64,000 nt of DNA from positions 934,797 through 998,796 of the forward strand of contig RDEW01000021.1 of NCBI GenBank assembly GCA_011109175.1, given 5' to 3'. Positions 1-13,780 of this stretch are shown here, one piece after another. This DNA comes from Dicyema japonicum. Taxonomy: Eukaryota; Dicyemida; Rhombozoa; Dicyemidae. The notes beneath the pieces were generated by a model that did no database searches, was not told where the DNA came from, and saw nothing but the letters and a program-made list of their open reading frames with translations. A program made the position numbers and the translations under genes. The stretch's first letter is position 1; each line of letters starts with the position of its first letter.

Positions 1-2
1 AA

Positions 3-647
3 CATGATAATGTTCTATATGACGACTTTATATATCCAATTTTTAATGTTTTTGAAAATCTAACTAAATTCGGGAAAATTCGACCTCTGGTTAGAAAGAG
101 TGGACTAATTAATTGTGTATTGTATGTTTTGTGTAATTTTAATAGGAAATATGTTTATCACGAACATTGGCCGGACATTTATGTTGCTCTCTGCATTTGT
201 CTATCAAACATAATGAGTGACTTCACTAAATACCTGGAGATTTGCGATATTTTTGATGCTGAAGATAATAACATGTCTGAAAATATTCTTTCTGTTCAAA
301 TGATAGTCGGGAATATGAACTCTATGACAGATATCGTCGCTTAGATTTCATTAATACAAAAGATCGATTGATTCACTCGTAAACTTATTAAATGAGGACT
401 TGGATCAAAGACTAAGGCTGTGGGCCATTTGGGAATTTTCTCAAATGGTTTACTACAAACGTAATATTTGTTGATTCAGTAGCACATATATTTATCCCAA
501 TGATGATTCCTAAAAATGTCTTCAGTAAAATTGAGACTCTTTCTTCACTCTCTAATATCGAAAATCTACAAGAATATGCAATGAGGTTTGAGGAATCTTA
601 TAATGTATTTTTTGGTATAATTTTAGAAATACTTTTCGAATCATTAA
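3..647 (+). CDS. 3' part of an unidentified multi-exon gene
   Basis: The gene runs in from the left edge. Proposed exons are 3-121, 146-274, 307-460, 483-604 and 627-647. The introns are 24, 32, 22 and 22 nt, all GT...AG; the last two match the 22-nt size typical of this window. The joined product is about 181 residues, rich in helix-forming and aromatic residues, with stretches such as HEHWPDIYVALCICLSNIM and DLDQRLRLWAIWEFSQMVYY. It reads like the end of a HEAT or armadillo-type protein, perhaps of the importin/exportin kind, but I cannot name the family. One base seems to be missing between about 345 and 385, because RRLDFINTKDRL and VNLLNEDLDQRL lie in different frames. The first intron is a multiple of three and could also be read through. 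Confidence 0.4.
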
Positions 648-989
648 TATTAATGATATTTTCTTTATTTAATTTTTTTTAATAACTTAAAACTTTTCGA
701 TCACATTAGGTTTAAGTTATTTTTTAAAATATCAAGTCACAGGGACTACCGATTACCGAGCGCGAAACGTTACTTAATGCTTGAATTTTTTTTTAATTTT
801 TTTCTAAGTCCATTCGGGTAACGAGTAGCTCAGTAATTCGTTATTGTCTGTGACATTTTATCATCAAAAAATAAACAAAAATTTATCAACTCAAAAGTTA
901 TTAACTAAATGAATGTTGACAAGAGATTAATAAGCGTGTTTTGCACCGACTCTGTTGAATTTGAATTATTAACTTTTGGTTACCAGAAA
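648..989. other. AT-rich intergenic DNA
   Basis: No gene or named repeat is visible here. The DNA is very AT-rich with short homopolymer runs. Confidence 0.5.
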
Positions 990-1359
990 ATTCATCTAAA
1001 ACAATTCATCTAAATAAAATGCATCTAAAACAATTCATCTAAATCGTCATGTTTGTCTAATAACAATTAAATTATTTTATTCAAGATATTTAAAAAGAAA
1101 TATTGTGAGCTATTTTTCTAAGATATTCATTTATATGTTCAAATCTAAAATTTTCAACATTTCATTTTATGCGTGAAGCACTTGAAAAAAAACACTTTTT
1201 TGGGGATTGTACCTCTCTTCCCGCTACAAATTGTTCTGATTCATTCAAATTTTGTTTTTTGTCAGACACTCGATAAAATTCCATATATTAGGGTGGTGCG
1301 ATCCAATTAGAAAAACATGACGATTTAGACGAATTGTTTTAGATTGTTTTAGACAAATT
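990..1359. mobile_element. MITE-like element with long inverted arms
   Basis: The left arm (990-1051) and right arm (1316-1359) are inverted copies that meet at CATGACGATTTAGA. Each arm repeats a short unit, AACAATTCATCTAAA or a variant, two or three times. The centre (1052-1315) has no reading frame. The design fits a non-autonomous DNA transposon whose ends hold repeated binding sites. No clear target-site duplication could be defined. Confidence 0.5.
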
Positions 1360-1811
1360 AGCCTAACTTTTATGACCAGAATAAGTAAAAATGATGTTTC
1401 TCATGGTTACTAACATTCATTCATTTAACGTTTGAAATTAATTGTTTAAGATGATAAGGTTGGAAATCAACTACTACATTGACACTGATTGTAACTAAAT
1501 TTCACTATTTTTTGCAAAAATAAATTCACAGACTAGAATATCTCGAACCAGAATTCACACTATAAATTAACAGTCCTGAAAAATTATTAGAACTATTTTA
1601 TTTTTCAATGAAATTCTATTCATTTTTAGCATTTTCAGTATATCAACACCTTAAATAATGAATAATTAATATACGCATGGAAAATGGGAGATTCCTTTAT
1701 AGTAAGATAAATAAGATCCTATAAATTGTATATTTTTATATACTAGATTTATTTCTTATATAAGTTCTAGATTTGGTAATTTTAGCGCTAATAAATTTTT
1801 TATGTCGTAGA
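1360..1811. other. Intergenic DNA with no recognised feature
   Basis: AT-rich sequence without a supported reading frame or repeat. Confidence 0.4.
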
Positions 1812-2000
1812 AAATTCCCCAATCGGCTTCCTCTGCAAGGATCAAAGAAGGCATTTCCGTTCGACAGTAGGAACAATGGAGGCGCACAGGCTTAGGATGG
1901 CACATTTGGTTGCGGGAACTGGGATCACCTAACTAGTTGACTTTACTTTGTCTTTTTTTCTCGGTGATCCACTTGTCCTGCTCATAAGTTATGAGGACAC
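1812..2000 (+). mobile_element. LINE 3' end (family of the 51060-51970 element)
   Basis: This stretch reads in the sense direction and matches the minus-strand LINE end at 51076-51250. It encodes the ORF end (HRLRMAHLVAGTGIT then stop), followed by the 3' hairpin arms GGATCACC and GGTGATCC. Only the 3' end is present, as expected of a 5'-truncated LINE insertion. Confidence 0.7.
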
Positions 2001-2159
2001 TTTAATTTTGATTTGAAGAATTCCTTTGGAAGTGCCATTCAGTTTCCCGACACTCAATTACTTACTTTCCATTGTTGAAAATTTTCTTTGCTGCATAGAG
2101 TTGCTCGGAACAACCAAGGGATGTGACAATTTTGTAAATTCATATTTTGAGGAAATAAA

Positions 2160-2618
2160 GTTGGATTGGAATGCTTTGGTATCTACACTGATGTTGCTGC
2201 AACGATGACCGAAAAGTATGATAATGCGCTACGTGGGTCCATGTGGTGTTGTGTGGCTAATTGGTTGAGGTTATCTGTTTGCTTGTTTGTTCCACCTCTT
2301 TCTTCATATTAGAGTGGCGTCATGTGATCCGCCTGTCTAGGTGGCGCCCAGTGCTTGGCTGGCACGAAAAAGGATCATTTGCTTTCCCNGTTGGATTGGA
2401 ATGCGTGGGTATCTACACTGATGTTGCTGCAACGATGACCGAAAAGTATGATAATGCGCTACGTGGGTCCATTTGGTGTTATGTGGCTAATTGGTTGAAG
2501 TCATCTGTTTGCTTGTTTGTTCCACCTCTTTCTTCATATTAGAGTGGCGTCATGTGATCCGCCTGTCTAGGTGGCGCCCAGTGCTTGGCTGGCACGAAAA
2601 AGGATCATTTGCTTTCCC
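2160..2618 (+). repeat. Direct duplication across a single N
   Basis: Bases 2160-2388 recur almost unchanged at 2390-2618, separated by one N at 2389. The copies differ at only a few positions. The unit contains the start of a SINE-A copy. The same unit-N-unit layout occurs at 17004, so this may be a join of overlapping or allelic contigs rather than a real tandem duplication. Confidence 0.8.
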
Positions 2619-2780
2619 ACAATCCACTGGAGAGGATTCCACAACTGCAAGTATGGACGTCTTTTACCCTATATGTTGATTGCGGATGGACTCTTTTTCT
2701 AGAAGTGGAAACTGGGTACATTTAGTTAGTTGTTTACTTTATCTTCTATCTCGGTGTATCAGAAGTTAATAAAAAAATAA
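2474..2780 (+). mobile_element. SINE-A copy
   Basis: A SINE-A copy that starts at GTGTTATGTGGCTAATTGG, passes the core AGTGGCGTCATGTGATCC and GGCGCCCAGTGCTTGG, and ends in a TTAATAAA-type tail. Homologous copies lie at 20490-20822 (+), 18740-18970 (-) and 61047-61375 (-). It has no coding capacity. Its 3' 70 bp resemble the LINE 3' end seen at 51080. Confidence 0.7.
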
Positions 2781-2794
2781 ACAATAACTGGGCA

Positions 2795-3560
2795 ATTTAA
2801 AAGCTGTGCCAGAACGACCGAAGGCGATGGGGCGGCAACCAATTCTTCACTGGTTTTTGAGACAAGATTATCTGTTCGGAGATTGGAGTCCAACAAGAAG
2901 ACCCACTTGGTCCACTTCTCTTCGCTCTGGGTATCAATGAAATTGTCCGCTCTATCAACAGAACTAAACCTCTGGTATCTTGATGACGCCACGATTGGAG
3001 GGCCGTGGAGAAAAGTTCATGACGTTCTGTCACAAGCCGTGCCAGCACTACGAAACCTTGGACTTGAGATAAACATAAAGAAATCGGAGCTAATAAATAT
3101 CACATACTCGGAAAGTAATTTTATCAACGTGGTCGAGTCTTTCAACTCGGTACTACCTGGAATTAATGTCGTACCCAGGGAGCGGACATACTTTCTTGTG
3201 TGACCACTTGACGAAAAAGAACTAACAAAAGAGGATGAACTCTCTAGAGTTACGAAAAAACTATTCTTACTCGATGCTCATACAGCGTTCTTCCTTTTGA
3301 AGAATAGCATCTGCTTGCCCAAATTCCTATACGCTCTCCGATGTTCTCCCTGCTTTAAACATCGTGACATCCTCCTGTCACTGGATAGGACATTGAGAAA
3401 ATCAGCCGAATTGTTTCTAAACTTTCACTTTGACGTGCCGAGTTGGAATCAATTCAGGCTTCCTACACGACTCGGAGGTACGGGTCTCAGGTCGCCGCTG
3501 GAGATGGCCTTTCCAGCATATGTGTCATCGCTCTCAAGTGTATTAGTAAAATACTGATAA
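2795..3560 (+). mobile_element. LINE reverse transcriptase remnant (RLE group)
   Basis: Broken frames encode the RT core of a non-LTR retrotransposon. VQQEDPLGPLLFALGINE is the segment before the catalytic box. LNLWYLDDATIGG holds the catalytic Asp pair in the form LDD rather than YADD. Downstream are LRCSPCFKHRD and TRLGGTGLRSPLEMAFPAYVSS. The last block is shared with the element at 47690, which continues into a restriction-like endonuclease. Several frameshifts and stops make it inactive. Confidence 0.75.
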
Positions 3561-4035
3561 TTGTTAAAAACTATGTGTTCCGTATAAAATGAAAAATGTC
3601 ATTTGAACCACTGCTCTAGAAAGTATGGTAATTGTGCACAAGCGCGGATTCACGGTGTCTAATAGAGAGTTCGTTACTGCTCCAAACCAACTGTTAAATT
3701 CTCATTAATGGTGGTTTTGGTGATATCTCATTCGAGAAAGGGGAAATAGATGAACTCAAGAGGGGGTGATTTTCTGTGATTCGAACAGGACACCACAGTA
3801 ATACTCAAATTATGATTTACTTTGGTTGATCATAATTCTTTATATTGAGAAATTCTTTAAGGTTATTAAGAATCCTCTCGTGCTTGACCAGTCTCCTTCA
3901 TCTTTCTTTTTTCCTAAGCGTGACTATGCCGTCTTGTGCGAATAGTCCCTCTTTTATTTTGCCAATGTTGGTAATTACTAAAGGATTTATTCTTGTATAT
4001 CACCTTTAAACACGATTGTATCAGATAATAAATAA
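3561..4035. other. Non-coding stretch
   Basis: No gene is supported here. The sequence may include diverged LINE debris. Confidence 0.3.
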
Positions 4036-4039
4036 AATG

Positions 4040-4320
4040 ATTCAAAAGACCAAACTAATTCTTTGATCCTGACACGTTCCAGTAGAACCTTCACTAAGAA
4101 CAGTGATCCAGAGGACGTTGTTCGGAGAGCTGAGGTCGATTCCATAACTCGTTCCCTAGGGAACAAAAATGTCTTAATGGGAAAGAATAGTTGGATTCTT
4201 TTGAATGCCGCCCAGGCATTGGGTGTCTCTGAGTAAGGGGAGTCCAATGACGCCATCAGAGGGAAAAAGGGAAATTTTCAACCAATTAGCCACATAGCAC
4301 CACGGTCTCACGTCACTTAA
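4040..4320 (-). mobile_element. SINE fragment with SINE-A head and another tail
   Basis: Read on the minus strand it begins GTGGTGCTATGTGGCTAATTGG, like SINE-A. It keeps the central TGGCGTCATTGGA and CCCAATGCCTGGGCGGC block, then ends in a tail like those at 50450-50610 and 56645-56870 (TCAGGATCAA). It is a diverged, non-coding copy. Confidence 0.5.
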
Positions 4321-4754
4321 ATTTATTCAACACATATGATAGGTAAAGTCGAAACGATTGAAAAAGAACATACTCGAAGATCTTTTATGGATCTTTATTA
4401 AGTTTAAGACATTTTTCATATCCAAGGTATATAATTTTACATTTGATTTTTTAGGCAACTCTTCAACTGTAATTACTCAATTTCCATTCATTACACTTTT
4501 TTATTTTTTTATAACTTGTTAATAATGTGGTGGAGAAAGTCAAATAATATTTTATCTCAACATCAGGGATTTGGAAGCAAACTAACACGTTAACAAACAA
4601 CCAGAAAGAAAGAACAACGAGGAAATACAACTAAAAGTGAATTTAATATTAAATGATAATTAATTATATTTAGCTATAAAATTCAGTAAAAATATAAATA
4701 AGTTTAGCAAATAAAAAAAAATTTAAATTTTCATTCTTTGTAGTGTTCTAGTAG
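4321..4754. other. Upstream region of CDC5L
   Basis: AT-rich sequence with no reading frame. It presumably holds the CDC5L promoter, but I see no specific element that I can support. Confidence 0.4.
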
Positions 4755-7261
<2,507 letters not shown>

Positions 7262-8135
7262 TTTTGTTAATGATTTGTTATTTCTAATGTGATGATTATT
7301 TCTGTTGGTTCAATGTTGGTCACAAAACACCTGGTATTGGCTGGCCAATTCAGTTGACTACCTATCTTTGTCCGGGCTCTTATTCTGTATGTTTGATAAG
7401 CTCGTAGCTGCACATTGGTCACAGAGTTTCCCTTTTAAAGGTTTTCTTACATTAATCCTCGAATTAGAAACTTTGATTTAATTATTATGGCACATGCGCT
7501 GTTGATGATTAATTTGTTATTATTTTTATTAGGGGTCGAATTTCTTTATCTAACTATTACTGAATGTGTCCCCTTAAAGTAGAATTAAACTTTTTCGACG
7601 CAATACATTTTGACTTGTTTTATTGGAGAATTTGGCATATCTCTTGCTTAGTTCTCGAAAGATGTCTGAAAGACACTAAACTATAGGATCAATTGACTTG
7701 ATCATCTCAGCAAGAAAGGAACACCACGTTACGATGGCCTAAACAAGTACAAAACATCTTATACGTGGTTGTGTGGTTTGTCAAAATGTTCAATAAATTT
7801 TGAATAATGTTTAATAAAAGGTGAATTAAAAAAAACCATTTTTATAATTAAATAAAAAGATTATAATAAATAAACTACTAAATTCTAAAAAAATAAAAAA
7901 GCAAAATTAAATTGAAATTCAACATAGCTCAGCACAAATAGAAAATTGTGTATTGATGATGAACAACTTCCAGCATTTTTATATTTTTGTTAACGATACG
8001 ATCGTTTAATATTCAATGCAGATGTCGTCGCCTATTTTGAATAAGTCAATCCTGCTTTGTATTTTGTATAACGAGTTTTCTGTTTTTATTGGATACACTC
8101 ATCTTTTTAATTCCGTTATTATCCATTTTCATTAA
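7262..8135. other. Intergenic region
   Basis: AT-rich, with no supported gene or repeat between the CDC5L stop and the minus-strand LINE. Confidence 0.4.
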
Positions 8136-8141
8136 CCGCGA

Positions 8142-9370
8142 TCAAGTTATTTTTATTAAAAATTTTTGCGCAATTTGACTTTTTATTAAACATAATGGAA
8201 AAGTTATTAAACAAATCGAAAAACCTTGTAAAGGATTTCTGCTGATTTCAAGGATCCTGGAGATGCTAGCTTCTATGATTCTATCCCTGCGAATGCTATT
8301 GAAAGCATTGCGGATGTCTAGTTTGACTGTTATAGCATTCATAGTGTCTGGAGGACTGGCAGCAAAATTCCTGATCGAGTGGATTACTGCCTCGCACTCA
8401 TGAAGAATTCCAACCCCATGTTGAGTAGGGCTCAGTTGGGGCATAGAGTATTGCTCGCTGCTCTGGCAGCAATCTTCGCCTTCAGGCGCCTGAATACGTT
8501 GCCTATAGCGATGGGTCTTAACCCACCGCAAGGCTTTCTGAATTTTGGATGCAAAAAGGAGTCCTCTGGCATAGTTGGAGATATCAGCCCGAAGAAAGCG
8601 GTCTGTAAGGGTCTTTATTGAACTAATGAGGGAATTCCCCATATCGGCGGCTGTGGCATAATTAAGGTCTTTCATATGGCTCGGACGTAGGCCGACCAAG
8701 CCAGCACTACTGCTTCCTGGGAAAGATGAAATAGCAGATCGTATATAAATTGTGGTGGTTGCCAAATGTGGATTGTCTTTCCCAATTTCTGTTTTGCTTA
8801 GATCTGATGGGGCGGATGGATATTTTTGGATGATGAGCTCGAGAGGTTTCTTAAGTTGGTAAAAAAAACCTTGTTATTGCTGGAGAGCGTGCGCAGGGCA
8901 CCCCGAATGTCCCCGATCATGAACTTCTTATTCACTTCTTTGCGTATCCCACTTGTCTTTTTTGATCCTGGACGATGAGGGAGAATGATCAGCAATCGAA
9001 TGACTTCCCAGTGCAGTCGCCAGGTTAACAGTATCGTGTTTAGAGGCATTTCTCTTGATGATTGAATCGAGGCTCCTTTCTTTCAGTTCGGTTGATGTGA
9101 TCCGAGGACAAGAGGTGAAAAGCAGAGAAGGCGTATCCAGACATCTTGAGTATTGTTATCGACTGTCATGGTAATTAGCTTTGAAAGACAGGAGGCAGCT
9201 GTTAGACGTGTCGACCTTGGGATCCTGACTGGGATAATCCTCTCCGACACAAAACGATTCAAACGGCGTAGACTTAAATTTGGCCGCGTGGCGCTCTGTG
9301 GTGATGTGGCTAGTATGTCACTTATTATTTTTCCTCCCTCTGATGGCGTCATTAGATCCACCTTACTGAG
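8142..9370 (-). mobile_element. LINE N-terminal and RT region (RLE group), degraded
   Basis: On the minus strand the fragments run in order from 9370 to 8142. First comes a linker, RIPRSTRLTAASCLSKLI. Next is FMIGDIRGALRTLSSNN. Then RT segments follow: SSAGLVGLRPSHMKDL, LSPTQHGVGILHECEAVIHS and VKLDIRNAFNSIRRDRIIE, the last carrying the first catalytic Asp. The order and motifs belong to the same LINE group as 2795-3560 and 47690-48440. Frameshifts separate the pieces and the C-terminal half is missing. Confidence 0.75.
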
Positions 9371-9505
9371 GAGATACCCAATGCATGGCCGGCATCAAGA
9401 GGATCCACTATTCTTTTCCCGGGGGACAATGTCGTTTTCCGGAGACAAGTTCTGGAACGCTGGAACGAGTCAGGATCAAGTCCCACATGCCAATTTCATG
9501 TAGCC
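9330..9505 (+). mobile_element. SINE fragment (SINE-A head, alternative tail)
   Basis: Contains GATGGCGTCATTAGATCCACC, a GGCATCAAGAGGATCC block and a GTCAGGATCAAG end. These match the minus-strand copies at 4040-4320 and 56645-56870. It abuts the LINE on the other strand. Confidence 0.5.
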
Positions 9506-10559
9506 ATTCACTCCCCACATTTTACCCCACGAATTTTTTATGAGCCAATACTTTTATCCTTTCGAAACTCCATAACCGACAACAGAAAAAGAATGTAAAT
9601 AAATCTTATTTACACAATTTTTTAAATGAAATATTCCTAAAAGTTTCATTAATATTCACCACTATGATAATTTTTAAAGCCGAGATAAGTATTAACAACT
9701 GTAACAGGACCACCATCTACAAGCGTACGCAAAAGCATATTTTCATCACCTTTTTTCAGTACTTATTAAACTTAATATCTGGTTGACCTCCATGTTTGCA
9801 TTTACCTTCCTATATAATTATCCGTCGATTTATTTTGGCAATGTATGGATACCGTTTTCCAGAATTTATTCCTCCGTATTTTTTTATGTAATTATTACAC
9901 AATAAATTCATTTCCATCAACGCATCCGTCATCACTAGGGCGATTTTTGTCAATAAAGTCAAAAATTGATATGTTCTTTAAAATTGTTTAAAACTTTTAA
10001 AAATGTAGTTTTTAATCAAAAATATTATATTAATCAAAAGTTATAAAGTCAAAAAAAGTCAAAATTTTTGGTAAAGTCAAAATTTAATTTTTTCAGGTCA
10101 ATAAAGTCAAAATTTTTTATCATCATTTATTGTGTTGCCGCGTTCAATCAAGAATGACACTGAAAAAATTAAGTCTGTTGTTAAAAAATATCCTGATGGA
10201 AATTTTTTTGGAATTTGTGGGACATTTGTAACTGCAAAAAAACAATTTTTATAGAATCATATAGATCTTCTAATAAGCATATCAAATTAGCAGGTTTATT
10301 TTTTTTACTATTTTAAAGGTTTCTATACTATAAACCCATTAATTTTCTCGTCCCATCTGCCGACACGTGCGTCGATAAAGTCACTAAAGCTTTTTTCGAA
10401 TCCGATATTCCCTTCCATAAGTTTACAGTAAAAGCTTACGAGACTTGTTTAAGAGTATTGGACATAATCTTCCTTCTACTTACGCTTCCCGAAAAAATGT
10501 AGAAAATTTATGCCAGAAGCAGCTTGACAGAATTAAGCTATTTTTTAGGTTTTATTATC

Positions 10560-11170
10560 TTTTATTATAGATCTGAAAAATTTTGTTTTGATCTACGAAA
10601 TCCATGGACAGAAATATCTCAATACACTTATTGCAAGAATTTCTGATCTCAAGAAAACTGTACTAGTTAGGAACACAACATCGAAGCCTTTCAGGACAAC
10701 AGTTAGAATACCTCAGGAGACTTTCTATCTCCTGTTCTATTCGTCGTATACCTGGAAGTAGCATTGAGAGCTCTTAGAACAAAATGTGAAGAATGCATGC
10801 CGATAGAGATTATATATGCAGATGACATAGATTTTGTGTCAGAAAATGATCTTGGACTTGCTTTAGAGAAAATCCTTGGAGAATTAAAAATTGGTCTCTG
10901 CGAGTTAATCAGGAAAAGACTGAACACATAAGAAGCACAAGGGAATTAAAATATATTGATGAAAATTGAAGGGAAAAAAGGAAATTGGGATCCTTACTTG
11001 GTGATAGTAAGGATATGATGCATAGAAGAGTTCTAGCCACTGCCATGTTATAAGAAAATGCAGAAGATATGGAGTTACGAAAACTAATAAAAAAAAACAA
11101 TCTAAAAAAGACTATACAACGCATATATAAAGCCGGGGCTATGTACAACTGGGGTACATGGGGGTCACAA
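10560..11170 (+). mobile_element. YADD-type LINE RT fragment inside the hAT-like element
   Basis: Broken frames encode TTVRIPQ, then GDFLSPVLFVVYLEVALRAL, then EIIYADDIDFVSE with the catalytic Asp pair. Further on come KKLGSLLGDSKDMMHRRVLATAM and a C-terminal part ending near MYNWGTWG. This is a jockey- or CR1-like RT of the same group as the fragments at 16560-18430. Stops and frameshifts make it inactive. Confidence 0.7.
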
Positions 11171-11505
11171 AGCTAGAGCTCAAAGAAAATGGATGGTCCA
11201 AGAAGATTTCAAATATGAAATTATACTCTTTGGCACAATCGAGGCCAATAATCTCCATCTTGATTCAATAATGTCGGAATCAGGTGCTTTCTATTAATTG
11301 TCAATCAAGTGCTTTCTATCACAGAAGTGAAAAAAACAACATATTTCTCCATATGTATAAAACTATCTGAAAAAGAGTTCTTCCACATAAGTTGAGAAAA
11401 GTTTTTCTTTATTGGAAAAATTACTATCTAAAGATCGAAATTTTAAACCCGAAAACGTTTTGAATTAGGATTTTTTTAATTTTTTTAACAATTAAACAAA
11501 TGTCA

Positions 11506-11826
11506 GTTGAGGAAGCCTGCTGCGTGGATTGCGAACGAGTTCCCTCGGAGTATGGCTATTCCAATCTTTTGTCTTAGCCATAACCCTTCTCGCTGATCCA
11601 TTTTCTTTCTGGCAAGCAATCCTCCGAGTTCTCGCAAGAACTCAGCCGTCATTGGACCAACAGCTCCCAATGATTCGGTCGCAACAGGAGTAAATCGGTA
11701 GCTATCCCCGAGGCAAAAATATTTCTTGATTTTTAGGTTTTCCGCAGTCGAAGCAGCTGCTCCAAGTGTCTGAACCGATTTAAAAATATTCGAGCAAGAG
11801 AACGTGTCTGTACAAGTTGCGTTTGA
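11506..11826 (-). mobile_element. RLE-group LINE 3' tail
   Basis: Very similar along its length to 55336-55660. On the minus strand it encodes AASTAENLKIKKY, SLGAVGPMTAEFLRELGGLLARK and the conserved end GNSFAIHAAGFLN. The closeness of the two copies suggests fairly recent movement. It lies within the hAT-like element. Confidence 0.75.
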
Positions 11827-12024
11827 ATTATATTATTATGTATTTTTGATTAGTTTTTTTATATTAAAAATTGATTAGTTTTTTTTTTATATTAAAAATT
11901 TTTTTAGATAAATTTATCATAAAGTCAAAAAAGTCAGAATTTTGAAATTTTAAAGTCAATAAAGTCAAACAATGTCAAAATTTCCGATTTATAAAGTCAA
12001 AATAAAAATCGTCCTAGTCATCAC

Positions 12025-12640
12025 TCACACCATATTTGTTCGCTCATTGATATAAGTTTATCGTGTTTGATTGCGTAATGTGATTCCAACGTAGTCAACT
12101 ATATACATTAAATTTAATATCAGTTACGGTTTCTTTCAACCCAATTAATTGATGAAGGATATTTCTTTTCATGGATAGGTAGTAAGGAGTCTTCATCTTC
12201 TCTATGCAATAAGTATGGTATTCGCTACACCAGAAAGTTGAGGGCTCATAAGGTGCAATCTGAGTAGAGAACACCAAGGTCTAAATTAAGGTAAACAGTG
12301 TTGTCCGTACCTCGGTGCTAGTCAAGCACAATAAACCGGACATTGTGGTACACGATTGGAGTCTAGCCAAGTCCTATCATAGACTCTATGATGACATTGA
12401 GGTTGGTACTACGTCTCAAGACCGTTTGCAGACTGTGGAGATATACCAGAATAGTTTGTTTTTTCAGTTCTTCCTCACCTGATTAAAAAAAATTGATTTA
12501 AAAAACCTTCTACTCCTCAAATTGTCTGGCTTGGTGCAAGTAATCGTGAACGGAATGGCATCAATTTATCATCCGCCGGTTAGATACAAAATAATTATAT
12601 TTATAATGACAGACTGTGCTGATCACATAAAAAATGAATG
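12025..12640. other. Non-coding stretch
   Basis: No gene is supported in this segment. Confidence 0.3.
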
Positions 12641-12649
12641 ACATTTAGT

Positions 12650-12840
12650 AATTGTGCAAGGTCTTTTAGATGGAGTTGGGTCCCTTGCTTGGTTTGACAA
12701 GTGGCGCGTCATCAGTGAACATCTCACTGCGGAGCCGGATCGTCCACAAAAGGACTCGCACCCAACAAAAAAAAGAAGTGAAGAGCATTCCTTGGTTTTC
12801 TCTCATCGATTAGTTAGCGTAACTGTTCTTACTTAAAGTG
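12650..12840 (+). mobile_element. tRNA-related SINE, 3' part
   Basis: Shares TGGTTTGACAAGTGGCG, CATCAGTGAACATCTCACTG, AAAGGACTCGCACCCAAC and a purine-rich AAAAGAAGTGAAGAGCATTCC end with the fuller copy at 40735-40990. The tRNA-like head is not preserved here. Confidence 0.65.
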
Positions 12841-13780
12841 TCCTACCTGGGGAGCTATAGCTAATATGGCTCTTCGTAAAGTGCACTATTATTATGGGTA
12901 CCCTTTCATGATATATTGGAGATTTGATAAACGAAAAAATGGAGTCATTTAGAATTCGAGATTACAAAATACAAGTGTAGTATTCACAAGACCTATATTC
13001 AAGAGCATAATGATCTATCTTGTTATTCTTCTAACCACTAGATAGGGCCCAATAGCACATGAAGAGTCCACCATCCCTATTTTATCTCCCAGATTATGAT
13101 TTTTTAACTATTGAGTTTCAAAAATTCCTGAGACTTTTTTTCTTCACTTTCTCATGATACAAATTAGTTTATTTTTATTTCCGTAGTGAAGTAGTAGACA
13201 TGTTATACGCAGACTGAAATACAAAGCTAAGTGATAACTAGCTCACTGGCATTCAAAATGGTGGTACTTACTTGTATTTCCATATTACAAAAGTATCCCC
13301 TCATTATCGTGTCCTTTGATGGAGAAGTATGGGAAAACATTACTGTTTATATAAAAACCGCGAATCACCATTAGGTGACCTCTATCACCTGGCATTGTAA
13401 AGGCTTTGAATCGAAAGATATCAACCCCACTCTCCATTACCTCCGAGTCGCATCCCATAATGGATTCGACCTCTAAACCTTCTTACCTACGTTTCTTTGG
13501 TTCAGAGATTTCATGTATCCAATGTCTCCGAATTCGAATAAAGGAGATTACACGAGACAAAAAATTTAACGCAATGAACTCGTCTCCAGCTTAACTTCTG
13601 GTGGTAATCAGATAATATACGCTAAGATCGCTTTCAACATGGACAAAAATGACCACCGTCTAGCAAACAAGTGAACCACCCTGTAGTGCCAAAACAAAGT
13701 AGTACAAGACACCAGCCTTCCATACGTTCACAGACAATTTTCCCCCACCGAAATAACAAAAAAAGTATTAATAAAATAAG
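12841..13780. other. Intergenic DNA downstream of XPA
   Basis: No reading frame or repeat here could be tied to a family. Confidence 0.35.

Larger units (their letters stand above)
9936..12016. mobile_element. hAT-like non-autonomous DNA transposon
   Basis: The ends are short inverted repeats, TAGGGCGATTTTT on the left and AAAAATCGTCCTA on the right. Both sides are flanked by a perfect 8-bp target duplication, GTCATCAC (9928-9935 and 12017-12024). Eight-bp duplications are typical of the hAT superfamily. Both subterminal regions carry many copies of AAAGTCAAAA in the same orientation (about 9955-10115 and 11920-11998). No transposase is present; the interior holds LINE fragments on both strands. 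Confidence 0.75.

Noticed and set aside
2261-2679. Open frames in the SINE-A copies as short proteins
   Set aside because: The frames are not conserved between copies, while the DNA sequence is; they are chance frames in a non-coding repeat.
9990-10120. AAAGTCAAAA array as a CRISPR-like or satellite array
   Set aside because: Spacing is irregular, there are no unique spacers of constant length, and the array lies inside the ends of a transposon.
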